From a bacterium (GTDB lineage: Bacteria > Bacteroidota > Bacteroidia > NS11-12g > UBA9320), in assembly GCA_018223105.1 (NCBI GenBank), contig JAAEYY010000005.1, forward strand, positions 64,918-128,917: DNA of 64,000 bases, read 5' to 3'. The notes beneath the pieces were generated by a model that was not told the origin of the DNA, ran no database searches, and saw only the letters and a list, made by a program, of their open reading frames with translations. Of this stretch, positions 55,055 through 63,676 are shown piece by piece. Each line of letters begins with the position of its first letter. Position 1 is the stretch's first letter. Both the position numbers and the translations under genes were made by a program.

Positions 55055-55966
55055 ATGCAGAATACAAAACGAATGAGGAAGTACATGAAGTTCTGTGAGT
55101 TTATTGAACAAAATCCCATGTGCTCCAAGCAAGATATTATTAGATACATGGAAAATGAATTGGATGAGTTGCTTTCAATTCGGACGTTTGAGAGAATGAA
55201 GAACGAGGTGGGAGATTTAGGGTATGACATCACGTACCACAATGAAGATGGAAAGCGTGGTTACACCATCGAGAAGGATGAATCTGTGGTCTTTGCAAAT
55301 ATGGATGAGTATGTGCAGCATGCGATGTCTTTCGGTTTTATGGTAGAGAGTTTAGAAGATGTGTCCGAAATGAAGAAGTTGGTCAGATTAACAAAGACTC
55401 TGCGTAAAGGCCTTGAGAATCTACCTGGATTGATGACTGCTTGTTTGAATAGGAAGGTTATAAAGTTTGACCATTTGACCTATCAAACTGGTGAATCAGT
55501 TAATAAAGAGATCAAACCTTTACAGTTAAGAGAGTATCAGGGACGATGGTATGTGGTAGGTCTTATAAATGAAGAGGGTGAAGAACACTTGCGCTCCTTT
55601 GGCGTAGATCGGATCGAAAATCTTGTAATAACCAAACGCGGATTTCGAAAAACGAAACAACAAGACCCAGATGAATACTATGCTCCACTTATGGGGATGT
55701 GGTCAATGGACGATGAAGATCCGGTTAAGGTGGTCTTAGAAGTAGATGCCAAAAACTGGAGATGGATTGATAGTTTACCCTGGCACGATTCGCAAAAACT
55801 CGAGTCTGAAAAAGAGGGTGTGGTCAAATTCAGTTTGTTGGTTAAACCTACTCTTGATCTGCAGCGTAGGATTATGCAATGGGCGCCTGAGGTGAAGGTG
55901 CTGAAACCAGTGTGGTATAGAAATCAGATCAAGAAAGTGTATGCAGATGGTTTGAGTACTTATTAG
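55055..55966 (+). CDS. WYL-domain transcriptional regulator
   Basis: A 303-residue regulator. The N-terminal winged helix covers about 1-75 (MCSKQDIIRYMENELDELLS, RTFERMKNEVGDLG), the WYL domain about 125-205 (IKPLQLREYQGRWYVVGLIN, then RSFGVDRIENL), and a C-terminal extension ends at DGLSTY. Proteins of this layout (BrxR, CapW) control phage-defence operons by binding inverted repeats. The 7-base-spaced palindrome stands on both sides of this gene, at its own promoter and before the DnaB-like gene. Confidence 0.9.
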   Translation: MQNTKRMRKYMKFCEFIEQNPMCSKQDIIRYMENELDELLSIRTFERMKNEVGDLGYDITYHNEDGKRGYTIEKDESVVFANMDEYVQHAMSFGFMVESLEDVSEMKKLVRLTKTLRKGLENLPGLMTACLNRKVIKFDHLTYQTGESVNKEIKPLQLREYQGRWYVVGLINEEGEEHLRSFGVDRIENLVITKRGFRKTKQQDPDEYYAPLMGMWSMDDEDPVKVVLEVDAKNWRWIDSLPWHDSQKLESEKEGVVKFSLLVKPTLDLQRRIMQWAPEVKVLKPVWYRNQIKKVYADGLSTY

Positions 55967-55987
55967 CTATGCCACAATTTGGCATAG
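55966..55987. promoter_or_regulatory. Predicted WYL operator, site 2
   Basis: CTATGCC and GGCATAG with the same 7-base spacer as site 1, directly between the WYL stop codon and the DnaB-like gene. The spacer sequences differ (AAAGCCT and ACAATTT) while the arms are identical, as expected for a protein-binding site. Confidence 0.8.
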
Positions 55988-56008
55988 GTGTCGATTAACC
56001 TTTGTTTC

Positions 56009-56983
56009 ATGAACCATCGTATGACTTCAATACAAGAACTTTTAGAGATCGGGGTAAACCGCTTAAAGTTTCCACAAGATTATGAGCGCAACTATAAAAC
56101 TGGATTTAAACATTTGGATGAGACCATTCCGTTTAAGGATGGCGAACTGGTAGTGATTGGAGCTAGACCAGGTATGGGAAAATCAGCATTCATGTTGAGT
56201 CTTGCTCTCAATTTTGCTAAAGAATATTCAGTCATCTATCATAGTACAGAGCACAGCCATTTTGAGTTGTTCCAACGAATCATTGCTCAGAAATCAGGAA
56301 TAGATATGGCTTATCTCAGGGGTTCAAAGTTGGAAGAGTATAAAATGAAAGTCATAGAAGATGGGAAAGAAGATGCAAGTACATTGTGGATGGATTTTTT
56401 AGATGGATATCCTGAACAGGTAGAACACTATTTTATAGACATTAAGGCTAAATTAGCAGAGGAATCTTGCGATATATTGGTCTTGGATTGTGCTGATATT
56501 CTTGGAAGCTCTATGATGTATGCTAGTCCAAAGATTAAGTGGAGGATGTTGGAAGGATTGAAGCAATTGAAAAAGTTTTGTGAAGCTCGAGCAATCTTAT
56601 TGATTATCTCTTCTCAACTTAGTCGACAGGTTGAATCGAGACAGGACAAACGCCCAGTACTATCAGATTTATTCTTGACAGGTTTGGAAGTCTGTAGCGA
56701 TAAGATTGCTTTTTTATACCGACCAGAGTATTATGGAATTACTCAAGACCATGAAGGAAATGACCTTTCAGGGTATGCTGAGTTTATAGTTCGCTTGAAC
56801 AAGAAAGGTATGACAGGCAGTTGTTCGATGCACTTTAACAATAGGTTTGGTAAGTTTGAGCAGTGGCAGACTCAAGACTATGGGGAGGAGGGAGATTCAA
56901 ATAGTTTTGAGTCATTTAAGGAGGACATAAAGGAGAAAATTAATGAAGTCAGGCGATTTGAAGTGGGGGGTGCGCCGTTTTAA
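56009..56983 (+). CDS. DnaB/KaiC-like RecA-fold ATPase
   Basis: About 324 residues. The RecA core has Walker A VVIGARPGMGKSAFMLS, a DnaB-like YHSTEHSHFELFQRIIAQKS, Walker B DILVLDCADILGSS, and a Q-loop region ISSQLSRQVE then LTGLEVCSDKIAFLYRPEYY, all features of the replicative helicase C-terminal domain. The DnaB N-terminal domain is missing. A GTG start at 55988 would touch the operator; ATGs at 56009 and 56021 are better. Control by the WYL site suggests it works with the DUF2779 nuclease in defence. Confidence 0.82.
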   Translation: MNHRMTSIQELLEIGVNRLKFPQDYERNYKTGFKHLDETIPFKDGELVVIGARPGMGKSAFMLSLALNFAKEYSVIYHSTEHSHFELFQRIIAQKSGIDMAYLRGSKLEEYKMKVIEDGKEDASTLWMDFLDGYPEQVEHYFIDIKAKLAEESCDILVLDCADILGSSMMYASPKIKWRMLEGLKQLKKFCEARAILLIISSQLSRQVESRQDKRPVLSDLFLTGLEVCSDKIAFLYRPEYYGITQDHEGNDLSGYAEFIVRLNKKGMTGSCSMHFNNRFGKFEQWQTQDYGEEGDSNSFESFKEDIKEKINEVRRFEVGGAPF

Positions 56984-57024
56984 TGAAAACAAGATAATGC
57001 AGGCCCATATAAACATATTATATA

Positions 57025-57675
57025 ATGAAATATCTAGAATTGTTTAACCATTTAGATAAATGGAAAGAGTTTCCAAATTATCAATTAGAACGCAGAGCTG
57101 ATATATTTTTTGCAATACATTTAAAAGAGGTTTTTAGAGAATTATGGCAAATTGAATTGGAAGATCCCATCCCAGAATTCCCAGTCCAAAAGAACAGTCT
57201 ACCAGCTCATGAAAAGTGGAATATTCAGCCATTAATTCGCCCAAATCAATCATTTCAAATAGACTATTTGGCATTTTCCCAATTTCCAACTCCTAAGGTA
57301 TTCTTAATTGAGTTTAAAACGGATATGGGTTCAAGAAATGAACGTCAGGATTGGTATTTACAGAAAGCAAAGGAAATTGGTCTAAAGAAATTGTTATCAG
57401 GTTTGAAAGAAGTTTACGAGGCAACGGATAAAAAATCAAAAAGGAAGTATGACAATCTCCTTGAAGTCCTAATTGATTTTAAATGGATTAACAGAAATGG
57501 CAATTCTTTCAATGTTAATGACATTGAATGTCCTGTAGAGGTTATTTACTTACAACCAACCAATCCTAATAATCAAGAATCTACTATAACGTTCTATGAT
57601 GTAAAATGGGCATTGTCAAAATCAAAAGATGAATTCACGGAAAGGTTTATTGCTTCTTTAAATTATTGGAAATGA
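57025..57675 (+). CDS. Probable PD-(D/E)XK-fold protein
   Basis: A 216-residue protein. The pattern FQIDYLAFSQF, then VFLIEFKTDMGSRN and RQDWYLQKAKE fits a restriction-nuclease-like core with Asp, Glu-x-Lys and a following Arg/Gln helix. The C-terminal half has a beta strand and a helix without known motifs. It is 41 bases after the DnaB-like gene in the same direction, so it may be part of that transcript and thus of the WYL-controlled set. Family not recognised. Confidence 0.65.
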   Translation: MKYLELFNHLDKWKEFPNYQLERRADIFFAIHLKEVFRELWQIELEDPIPEFPVQKNSLPAHEKWNIQPLIRPNQSFQIDYLAFSQFPTPKVFLIEFKTDMGSRNERQDWYLQKAKEIGLKKLLSGLKEVYEATDKKSKRKYDNLLEVLIDFKWINRNGNSFNVNDIECPVEVIYLQPTNPNNQESTITFYDVKWALSKSKDEFTERFIASLNYWK

Positions 57676-57789
57676 AGATGTACTTACGAAATAGTATAGT
57701 ACACTACCTTCTCGTCTTCAATAGTAAATTTAAAGGGTATATAAACGTACTTTCTTTTGTATGTGTTAGTTCAAACTATGTAGTTTTTA

Positions 57790-57797
57790 TACATTTG
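57790..57797 (+). promoter_or_regulatory. Candidate -7 element before the broken small gene
   Basis: TACATTTG matches TAnnTTTG and lies 20 bases before the ATG at 57818. Confidence 0.4.
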
Positions 57798-57817
57798 AGT
57801 ATAATTGATTGTCAAGT

Positions 57818-58021
57818 ATGACACCATTTGATTACTTATGAGGAGGAATAGTCTTTGTAGTTGTAGCTGTATTGTTCCTCGCCAATATATTCCCAGGTGA
57901 ATCTTCTGGTGAACATAAAGTAGAACCGAAAATCCGAGAAAATGAAGATGTAGAAGATTGGGAAGAGGATTACGAGGATTGGGGTGGCGAAAACCCAACT
58001 TGGGATGAAGATTATGACTAA
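57818..58021 (+). pseudogene. Small membrane protein gene with an in-frame TGA
   Basis: The frame reads MTPFDYL, stop (TGA at 57839), then GGIVFVVVAVLFLANIFPGE and an acidic tail with WEEDYEDW and PTWDEDYD to a TAA. If the TGA were TGG (Trp), the product would be a 67-residue protein with one membrane helix and a Trp/Asp-rich tail. A promoter-like box precedes it. Most likely a nonsense mutation made this a pseudogene; TGA readthrough or a restart at the TTG near 57869 are less likely. Confidence 0.5.
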
Positions 58022-58383
58022 GTTAGTAAACGTAGATTTTGCTATTGTTCTGCGCAATATGTTAAGCACAGTCAAACAAATAACTTCATTTAAGGGTTTT
58101 TAAGTCGCTTTCATTTTCTGTACAGGTAAGTGATATAAATTCAACAATTCGAAGCACTTCTAGTTGCCTTCTAACAATTCGAGCAATCTTGATGCATCTT
58201 AATCTCAACTCAGAGACCTGTCAACAAAAACAGATATTATTTTAAGGAAATCTCAAAAAATGGATTTCATGTTTTCAAGTGTTACAAGCTGCTGGTAATT
58301 TTTTAATAAACTGAAATGTAGATCTTATGAAAATTGTATTTGATGAAAAGTTCTATCGCTATGATGAATGGTGCCTCTTACTT
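58022..58383. other. Gene-free region
   Basis: About 360 AT-rich bases. CAATTCGAAGCA and CAATTCGAGCAA form a short direct repeat near 58145 and 58172. A 22-codon frame, MKIVFDEKFYRYDEWC and so on, occupies 58327-58395 and could be a gene remnant. Nothing else was found. Confidence 0.3.
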
Positions 58384-58866
58384 TCAGAAAAGTAAATCTC
58401 CTTTTTCGTCTTCTTTTATGAAATAATGGTCAACCATCATAGGGTATAGATTGAGGTGGTGCTTTAGTAAGATGTCACGGATGTAAGATGGAAGGGCTTT
58501 AGGTTTATCAATAACCATTCTCCTGTAATAGTTTTCTTGCATAAGCGAGTACTCTTCGTTTTCCTTCATGCTCTTCACCACCTTAGCCCAAATATCACAG
58601 TTAGTTATCACAATATTTGGACTCCATAATGATAGTCGCACTTTCATTGGGTCAACAACTCTAAGTTGGTTGTCCTTCATTAGTCCAACTTTCGCTTCAG
58701 TGTGCTTGGTCTTATATTGGATATACACTAGGACATAACCAGGGTCAAATATTCCAAGATCTATTGTGTCATCTTCATCTTCTTTCCCAGAGCCAAACGG
58801 AATTAATGCTTCCGGTGCATACTGCGCATACTCAGACAACATTTTTACCTTATTTTCTAGAGACAT
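58384..58866 (-). CDS. Unknown protein
   Basis: A 160-residue soluble protein with the middle stretch IDLGIFDPGYVLVYIQYKTK and a C-terminal HHLNLYPMMVDHYFIKEDEKG. No signal peptide or catalytic motif. It is followed upstream on the same strand by two other unknown genes of similar style. Such sets of acidic soluble proteins occur as immunity or cargo genes in islands, but no evidence ties them to a role here. Confidence 0.55.
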   Translation of the reverse strand: MSLENKVKMLSEYAQYAPEALIPFGSGKEDEDDTIDLGIFDPGYVLVYIQYKTKHTEAKVGLMKDNQLRVVDPMKVRLSLWSPNIVITNCDIWAKVVKSMKENEEYSLMQENYYRRMVIDKPKALPSYIRDILLKHHLNLYPMMVDHYFIKEDEKGDLLF

Positions 58867-58896
58867 ACATTCAATTCTTAATAATAAGTTAAATGA

Positions 58897-59625
58897 TCAA
58901 GGATTTTTCAGCATTTGTTCTTTCATAGTCCTTTCAATGTATTCTAAGAAGCCAAAATGTGAGTGTTCTGCAACATCAATCCAACCTTCAAGATAGTTTA
59001 AACCAGGCCTGTTCTTCAACTCTTTGTTTAGTTCTTCATTCAATCTCTGGTACCGTATAGGGCAATCTACAGTGTCACACAACTTTGCTAAGTCTATCAT
59101 TTCTATCAACCTTAATCTAAATATAGAATCTGAATAGAACAGATCATTCGGAGGTGTATACACATCCATCCAGTCTAATTCGAACCCATTTCCATAAGCC
59201 ATGAAAAAAGCCATTGCCTCATTATAAGAGTCTAATAACTCAACTCTGTAGTAATAATTTGCGAGGTTGTCCTTTTCGGATTCAATAGCCTTGCTGAAGA
59301 AGTAATATGCATACGGAATGATTTTTCTCCTCAAATTACCATAACTAAACCTATCGCTCAGATTGTATTCAATGAATCCCTTTAATGCAATTGCCAATCT
59401 AGCTGGATATTTGAATGTCAGAAACTGTTCCGAGTCAAATCGAAATGCTCCAAAAATATTGCTGAACATTTTGCTCAGTTCACCTTTTCTATCTATCCTC
59501 GAAAACACTCCATGTTGCTCTGTATAGATAAGTCCAGAGCCATATTCATTAAATTCAGATTCATACTTTAGTGCTGCTTTAAGTACGTATTCTTCTAGCG
59601 CTTTTGTTGCTTGTTCATCTTGCAT
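58897..59625 (-). CDS. Unknown helical protein
   Basis: A 242-residue protein, predicted mostly helical and rich in Tyr and Phe (RRKIIPYAYYFFSKAIESEK, NEAMAFFMAYGNG). No signal peptide or known motif. It lies 30 bases before the 58384-58866 gene in the same direction, so the two may form an operon. Confidence 0.55.
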   Translation of the reverse strand: MQDEQATKALEEYVLKAALKYESEFNEYGSGLIYTEQHGVFSRIDRKGELSKMFSNIFGAFRFDSEQFLTFKYPARLAIALKGFIEYNLSDRFSYGNLRRKIIPYAYYFFSKAIESEKDNLANYYYRVELLDSYNEAMAFFMAYGNGFELDWMDVYTPPNDLFYSDSIFRLRLIEMIDLAKLCDTVDCPIRYQRLNEELNKELKNRPGLNYLEGWIDVAEHSHFGFLEYIERTMKEQMLKNP

Positions 59626-59767
59626 TGTGAAGTACTATGTTTTCAATTGAATGTGCGGATAATATTCAAGTATGGGTTCAGTAGTATGAACTGCTGCAAT
59701 TTAGCTTTTTCTTAATTATTAAACCACTTGATAGATTCAATTGACTACAGTCTTAGGGAATGTTACA

Positions 59768-60451
59768 TTAGAGGAATGTATCATAATTCCAAATGTCTTT
59801 ACGAATTACAAAGTTGTCTCCTAAGTAGTAATTTCTAACATCTTTTGGGGTACTATACTTTGAATTGAAATTCATGTGGAAGTATATAAAGCCAATTGAA
59901 CAGAAATATGATTTTAGCCCTTCAGTGAAGTAAGAAGGCCCTCCTCCAGAATTTGTTATTCGTTTTTCATAGTTGGTCATCCATTCGTCTCTATGTTTGT
60001 CTTCTGACAATATCCCTGCATCCAGAAATGATCCAACGTAGGAGTGGCCTATTCTGTATGTTTCCGCATTGCCCGCATAGACCACATTTATAAGTTTAGG
60101 GTAAGAATCAATGGCGCGTTTTATTAGAGATGGATCAAATTGAAAACCATTATGAAGATCTTTCTTGGTGCTATTGAAGTATTGCATTTCACTTTGAGCA
60201 ATTCCTTGGCCCATGCCAAAAAGATCATTTTGAATGACATTTTTCACCACAAATCCATGCACCAAGACTATCAGGTTCCTAAATGCTGCATCATAATCCC
60301 CCATAAAAAACAGTACTTTATAACGATTTTCACATATCCTATAATCTACATAGTCTATACTTTCAGCTTGACTTAATAGTTCTAATGATTTTCTGTGATT
60401 CCCTTTGTTTCTTTCTAAAATGCTTTGGCCTAATAATGGTGTGATGTCCAT
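59768..60451 (-). CDS. Unknown protein with TPR-like start
   Basis: A 227-residue protein whose first 60 residues (LERNKGNHRKSLELLSQAES, VLFFMGDYDAAFRNL) resemble one or two TPR helix pairs. The remainder is unlike known families and ends with YYLGDNFVIRKDIWN. No membrane segment. Function unknown. Confidence 0.55.
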   Translation of the reverse strand: MDITPLLGQSILERNKGNHRKSLELLSQAESIDYVDYRICENRYKVLFFMGDYDAAFRNLIVLVHGFVVKNVIQNDLFGMGQGIAQSEMQYFNSTKKDLHNGFQFDPSLIKRAIDSYPKLINVVYAGNAETYRIGHSYVGSFLDAGILSEDKHRDEWMTNYEKRITNSGGGPSYFTEGLKSYFCSIGFIYFHMNFNSKYSTPKDVRNYYLGDNFVIRKDIWNYDTFL

Positions 60452-60595
60452 GGCTTTAAATTTACTGAATTTTGTCTGAATTCTGCGATTTTTAAATTTT
60501 TAACTGCCTGAGATTCCGACATTTCTACAGAATGGATACAGAGAGATTCTTTATCTTTGGTTGATATATACGTTAGAATAATGTTTTTAGATTTA

Positions 60596-60603
60596 TAAGT
60601 TTG
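60596..60603 (+). promoter_or_regulatory. Candidate -7 element of xseA
   Basis: TAAGTTTG matches TAnnTTTG; GTTAG at 60572-60576 stands at about -33. The box overlaps a TTG at 60601, so translation must begin at 60610 or 60616. Confidence 0.5.
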
Positions 60604-60609
60604 GATCAA

Positions 60610-62097
60610 ATGCCTATGGAAAATTTCAAAACTTTAAGCCAGTTAAATAACTACCTGCAGCGACTAGTAGATTCTAAACTAGGAGGTAAAAAGTTTTGGC
60701 TAAAAGCTGAGATTTCCAACATCAATTTCCACCGTTCTGGCCACACTTATTTAGACTTTGTGGAGCAAAAAGATGGTAGAATAGTGGCCAAGTCAAGAGC
60801 CATGATTTGGAAAACTGAAATTTCAAATATTAAGCAAAACTTAGGTGATGATTTCAATAATATTCTAACAAAAGGTAAAGAAATATTATGCCAAGTTTCA
60901 GTGTCTTTTCATCCTGAATACGGAATGGGTATCAGTATTTTCCAAGTCGATTTGAGTTTTTCAATTGGAGAATTAGAAAAAAGGAGACTAGAAGCACTGA
61001 AAAAACTTAAAGAACAAAATTTACTTGAAACCAATAAACAAAGAAGCTTGCCACTAGTAATTCAAAAAATTGCTATTATAGCTGCTGAAGGATCAAGTGG
61101 GTATGAGGATTTATTAAAGCAACTGGACAACAATCAATATGGATTTTATTTTAAACATCAATTGTTTAATGCTTCAGTTCAAGGTAAAAGTGCCATTGGA
61201 GAAATTGTTAGCCAACTCACGTTATTAAGTAACTCAGATTTTGAGGCAATCATATTGATTAGAGGAGGAGGTTCCAAACTAGACCTAGAAGCTTTTGATT
61301 CATTTGAAGTATCTAAAGCAATAGCAGTAAATAAGAAGCCTGTAATTACAGGAATAGGGCATGAAACGGATGTTTCGGTCGCAGATATAGTGGCCAACAC
61401 CCATTTAAAGACACCATCAGCAGTTGGTAGCTTTATAGTGGAAAGAGCAAGCAGATATAAAAGCCACATTGAAACCACTTATCAAGCAATTTCCAAGCGC
61501 TATCAAGTCAAATTAGAAAAAGAGAATAAGTTTGTTAAGCTTACCCTTACCAATGTTCGAAACACGGCTATTAATTACACTCAACTCAAAAGAGGAAAAC
61601 TACACCAAGAAGGAAATAGAATTGTTAGATTGACTAAGACTAGAATTACAGAGAACCAACAAACTTTAGCTGCTTCAGTAGAGTCAATCAAACACTTTTA
61701 TAAAACAAAGCTTTCTACAGACCTAAATGAGCTAATGGTTACCTCGCAAAAAATATTTGCTACAGCAAAAAGTAGAGTATCAGAGCAGAAATCAAGAAGC
61801 AATGAATATGTATTAAGCTTTATTGCTGCCAAAAACGCTTTTATCGAAAGAAGACTAAGTTTTATCCACCGTGAGGAAGTCAAACTTATAAATATTCATC
61901 CTGATAGGATTTTAAAGCGTGGGTTTAGTGTTGTAAGAAAAGGCAATAACGCAATAACGGAAACAACAAAACTCATCGAAGGAGATCTGCTAGAAATAGA
62001 ATTGTATAGGAGGAAAATATATGCTCAATTTTTAAATGAAGAACCAGAATGGAAGAAATTAAAGGAATTACTTACGAAGAAGCCGCAAAAGAGTTAG
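60610..62097 (+). CDS. xseA: Exodeoxyribonuclease VII large subunit
   Basis: About 495 residues. The N-terminal OB fold has FKTLSQLNNYLQRLV, KFWLKAEISNINFHRSGHTY; the catalytic domain has IAIIAAEGSSGYEDLLKQL, then LIRGGGSKLDLEAFDSFEV, GIGHETDVSVADIVAN and KTPSAVGSFIVE, all family signatures; a long coiled coil follows to the C-terminal region GFSVVRKG. ExoVII degrades single-stranded DNA in repair. A chromosomal copy normally exists in bacteria, so this copy inside a mobile island is probably an extra one. It overlaps xseB by 49 bases. Confidence 0.95.
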   Translation: MPMENFKTLSQLNNYLQRLVDSKLGGKKFWLKAEISNINFHRSGHTYLDFVEQKDGRIVAKSRAMIWKTEISNIKQNLGDDFNNILTKGKEILCQVSVSFHPEYGMGISIFQVDLSFSIGELEKRRLEALKKLKEQNLLETNKQRSLPLVIQKIAIIAAEGSSGYEDLLKQLDNNQYGFYFKHQLFNASVQGKSAIGEIVSQLTLLSNSDFEAIILIRGGGSKLDLEAFDSFEVSKAIAVNKKPVITGIGHETDVSVADIVANTHLKTPSAVGSFIVERASRYKSHIETTYQAISKRYQVKLEKENKFVKLTLTNVRNTAINYTQLKRGKLHQEGNRIVRLTKTRITENQQTLAASVESIKHFYKTKLSTDLNELMVTSQKIFATAKSRVSEQKSRSNEYVLSFIAAKNAFIERRLSFIHREEVKLINIHPDRILKRGFSVVRKGNNAITETTKLIEGDLLEIELYRRKIYAQFLNEEPEWKKLKELLTKKPQKS

Positions 62098-62252
62098 AAA
62101 TAATATTGAGTGAGCTTGAAGATGATAAAATATCAGTTGATAATCTCGCATCTAAGGTGGAACGAGCTTCAAAACTGCTTAAGTATTGCTCTGAAAAATT
62201 GAACAATACTGAGAAAAAAGTGAATGAGATCGTTGATAAACTAGGTTTGTAA
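62049..62252 (+). CDS. xseB: Exodeoxyribonuclease VII small subunit
   Basis: A 67-residue protein, ITYEEAAKELEIILSELEDD then LASKVERASKLLKYCSEKLN, matching the XseB helical hairpin (EA...L..I...LE). The start lies inside xseA, as is usual, and ensures joint translation. Several XseB chains coat the XseA coiled coil and regulate it. Confidence 0.93.
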   Translation: MEEIKGITYEEAAKELEIILSELEDDKISVDNLASKVERASKLLKYCSEKLNNTEKKVNEIVDKLGL

Positions 62253-62660
62253 GTCAGCTTTATTTAATGCCTTAACCCCCTTTTTTAGGGGAATGTAAGT
62301 TATCATTCATTCTTCATCAGAATTGCCACTAAATCTCAATAACTTAAAATTAATATGGCATAAAGCCTCCGTCAAAATAAGAGGATGTTAATATGTCTTT
62401 CCTCAATTACACTTGATATATTCAACATCAATCCGTAAAGGCTAAACTATTGATTAGATTTCTCTTCTGTTAACCGATTTTTCAAAAGACAAACAAACTA
62501 GTAATTAGACGATTAAATCTCCGGGAATATAGCTATCGATCAAAATTTGGAATGCAGCAAATACAATCGATTTAATATTGTTCAGAGAAATTTAGACCAA
62601 AGTCGGAATAAATGTATAAAGACTTTGAACAGTAGAACACACTAAATACAATCAAGTATC
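62253..62660. other. Gene-free region after xseB
   Basis: About 400 AT-rich bases. CCCC-TTTTTTA-GGGG near 62276-62291 could be a weak hairpin. No convincing frame is present before the small gene at 62661. Confidence 0.3.
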
Positions 62661-62813
62661 ATGAATCAAACTAGACAAAAAGGACAAGGAAATGCTGGAG
62701 GATGGCCTTCAACGACAAACAATCCATCTGGAAGAAACAGAAGTAACAATCCATCTGGTGCAAGTAAATCTGGCGGACCAAAGGGTGTAGGGCCTAAAGG
62801 TAGCAAGAAGTAA
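62661..62813 (+). CDS. Small Gly/Asn/Lys-rich protein with NPSG repeats
   Basis: A 50-codon frame, MNQTRQKGQGNAGGWPSTT then two NPSG repeats and a basic end GPKGVGPKGSKK. Composition is strongly biased, disordered and positively charged. A hairpin follows the stop codon closely. The regular codon usage, the repeats and the hairpin support translation. Possibly a nucleic-acid-binding peptide or antitoxin; not known. Confidence 0.5.
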   Translation: MNQTRQKGQGNAGGWPSTTNNPSGRNRSNNPSGASKSGGPKGVGPKGSKK

Positions 62814-62820
62814 AATTAAT

Positions 62821-62841
62821 GGGCTATCCTTGTGATAGCCC
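62821..62841 (+). terminator. Hairpin after the NPSG gene
   Basis: GGGCTATC and GATAGCCC pair perfectly around a 5-base loop, 7 bases after the stop codon. The following bases (TTATAGG) are not a proper T run, so it may act as an attenuator or RNA-stability element before the gene at 62854. Confidence 0.5.
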
Positions 62842-62853
62842 TTATAGGTACTT

Positions 62854-63471
62854 ATGGATAAAGATTATAAGGAGATATTTACATTATTTGTTTTTGTTTA
62901 TGCTCAAGTCTGGAAAGAACTAAAATCAAAAGATGATGTCTATGTCGTAATTGCATCGTTAACAGCTCGAAGAAAGTTTGAAAAGCATGAGTCGGAAGTC
63001 AGACGCATAATTAGGAACACTAAATTATGGAAGAATGAACTCAATAAACTTTTTGGGTTAGCTCCTGGCACCTATAAGAAATATTTTAAGGAATTCTTTC
63101 TTAAGCGAGGAATAATAAAAGATATAAGAAAAATTAGTCTGGAAGATGCATATGACCTAGTTGAGTATTGGAGTGGACCAGGTGAAAGTTGGAACATTGA
63201 TCCTATTAGATTAACTAACCTGCTATCATTAAGTCATGCACTTAAAATAAGGGAATTCAATGCTGAACTTGATGAGAAATATGATCGTGATTTTAGAATT
63301 AATCGTCATTTTGTACCACCAAGTTTTGTCAAGGAAATGGATCATGACATTATTGACCAAAATCAAATTCCTGATTTCTTTAAAAAGGAAGGCATAGATA
63401 AGCACATTGCTATGCTATTAATTTGGTTCTTGTTCTGCTTTCAAAAAGAGAATGCCCCCCAGAACACCTAA
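62854..63471 (+). CDS. Unknown protein at the right end of element 2
   Basis: A 205-residue protein, basic and helical in the first half (ASLTARRKFEKHESEVRRII, then GLAPGTYKKYFKEFFLKRG, which has HTH-like spacing), and with a hydrophobic C-terminal helix (HIAMLLIWFLFCF). A DNA-binding role is possible. It is the last gene before attR and may form a transcript with the small NPSG gene upstream. Confidence 0.55.
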   Translation: MDKDYKEIFTLFVFVYAQVWKELKSKDDVYVVIASLTARRKFEKHESEVRRIIRNTKLWKNELNKLFGLAPGTYKKYFKEFFLKRGIIKDIRKISLEDAYDLVEYWSGPGESWNIDPIRLTNLLSLSHALKIREFNAELDEKYDRDFRINRHFVPPSFVKEMDHDIIDQNQIPDFFKKEGIDKHIAMLLIWFLFCFQKENAPQNT

Positions 63472-63676
63472 AAAGAATCGACTCTGTAGACATTTTCCTA
63501 GCGAATTCTTCAACTGCTATATTGCTTTAACCTCAATAATCTTGCAAGCTTCCTTGCAAGCCTGACCGGTATAATTGTCTCAAAATGTCACAAATGGACA
63601 CAGTTTAGTGCAATTTGAAATTTCCTAAGTTATTAACTGTCAGATAATAAAGGATTTACAAAACCGATCGCGCACC

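Noticed and set aside
58327-58395. 22-codon frame MKIVFDEKFYRYDEWC
   Set aside because: Too short to support as a gene; kept only as a possible remnant in the gap description.
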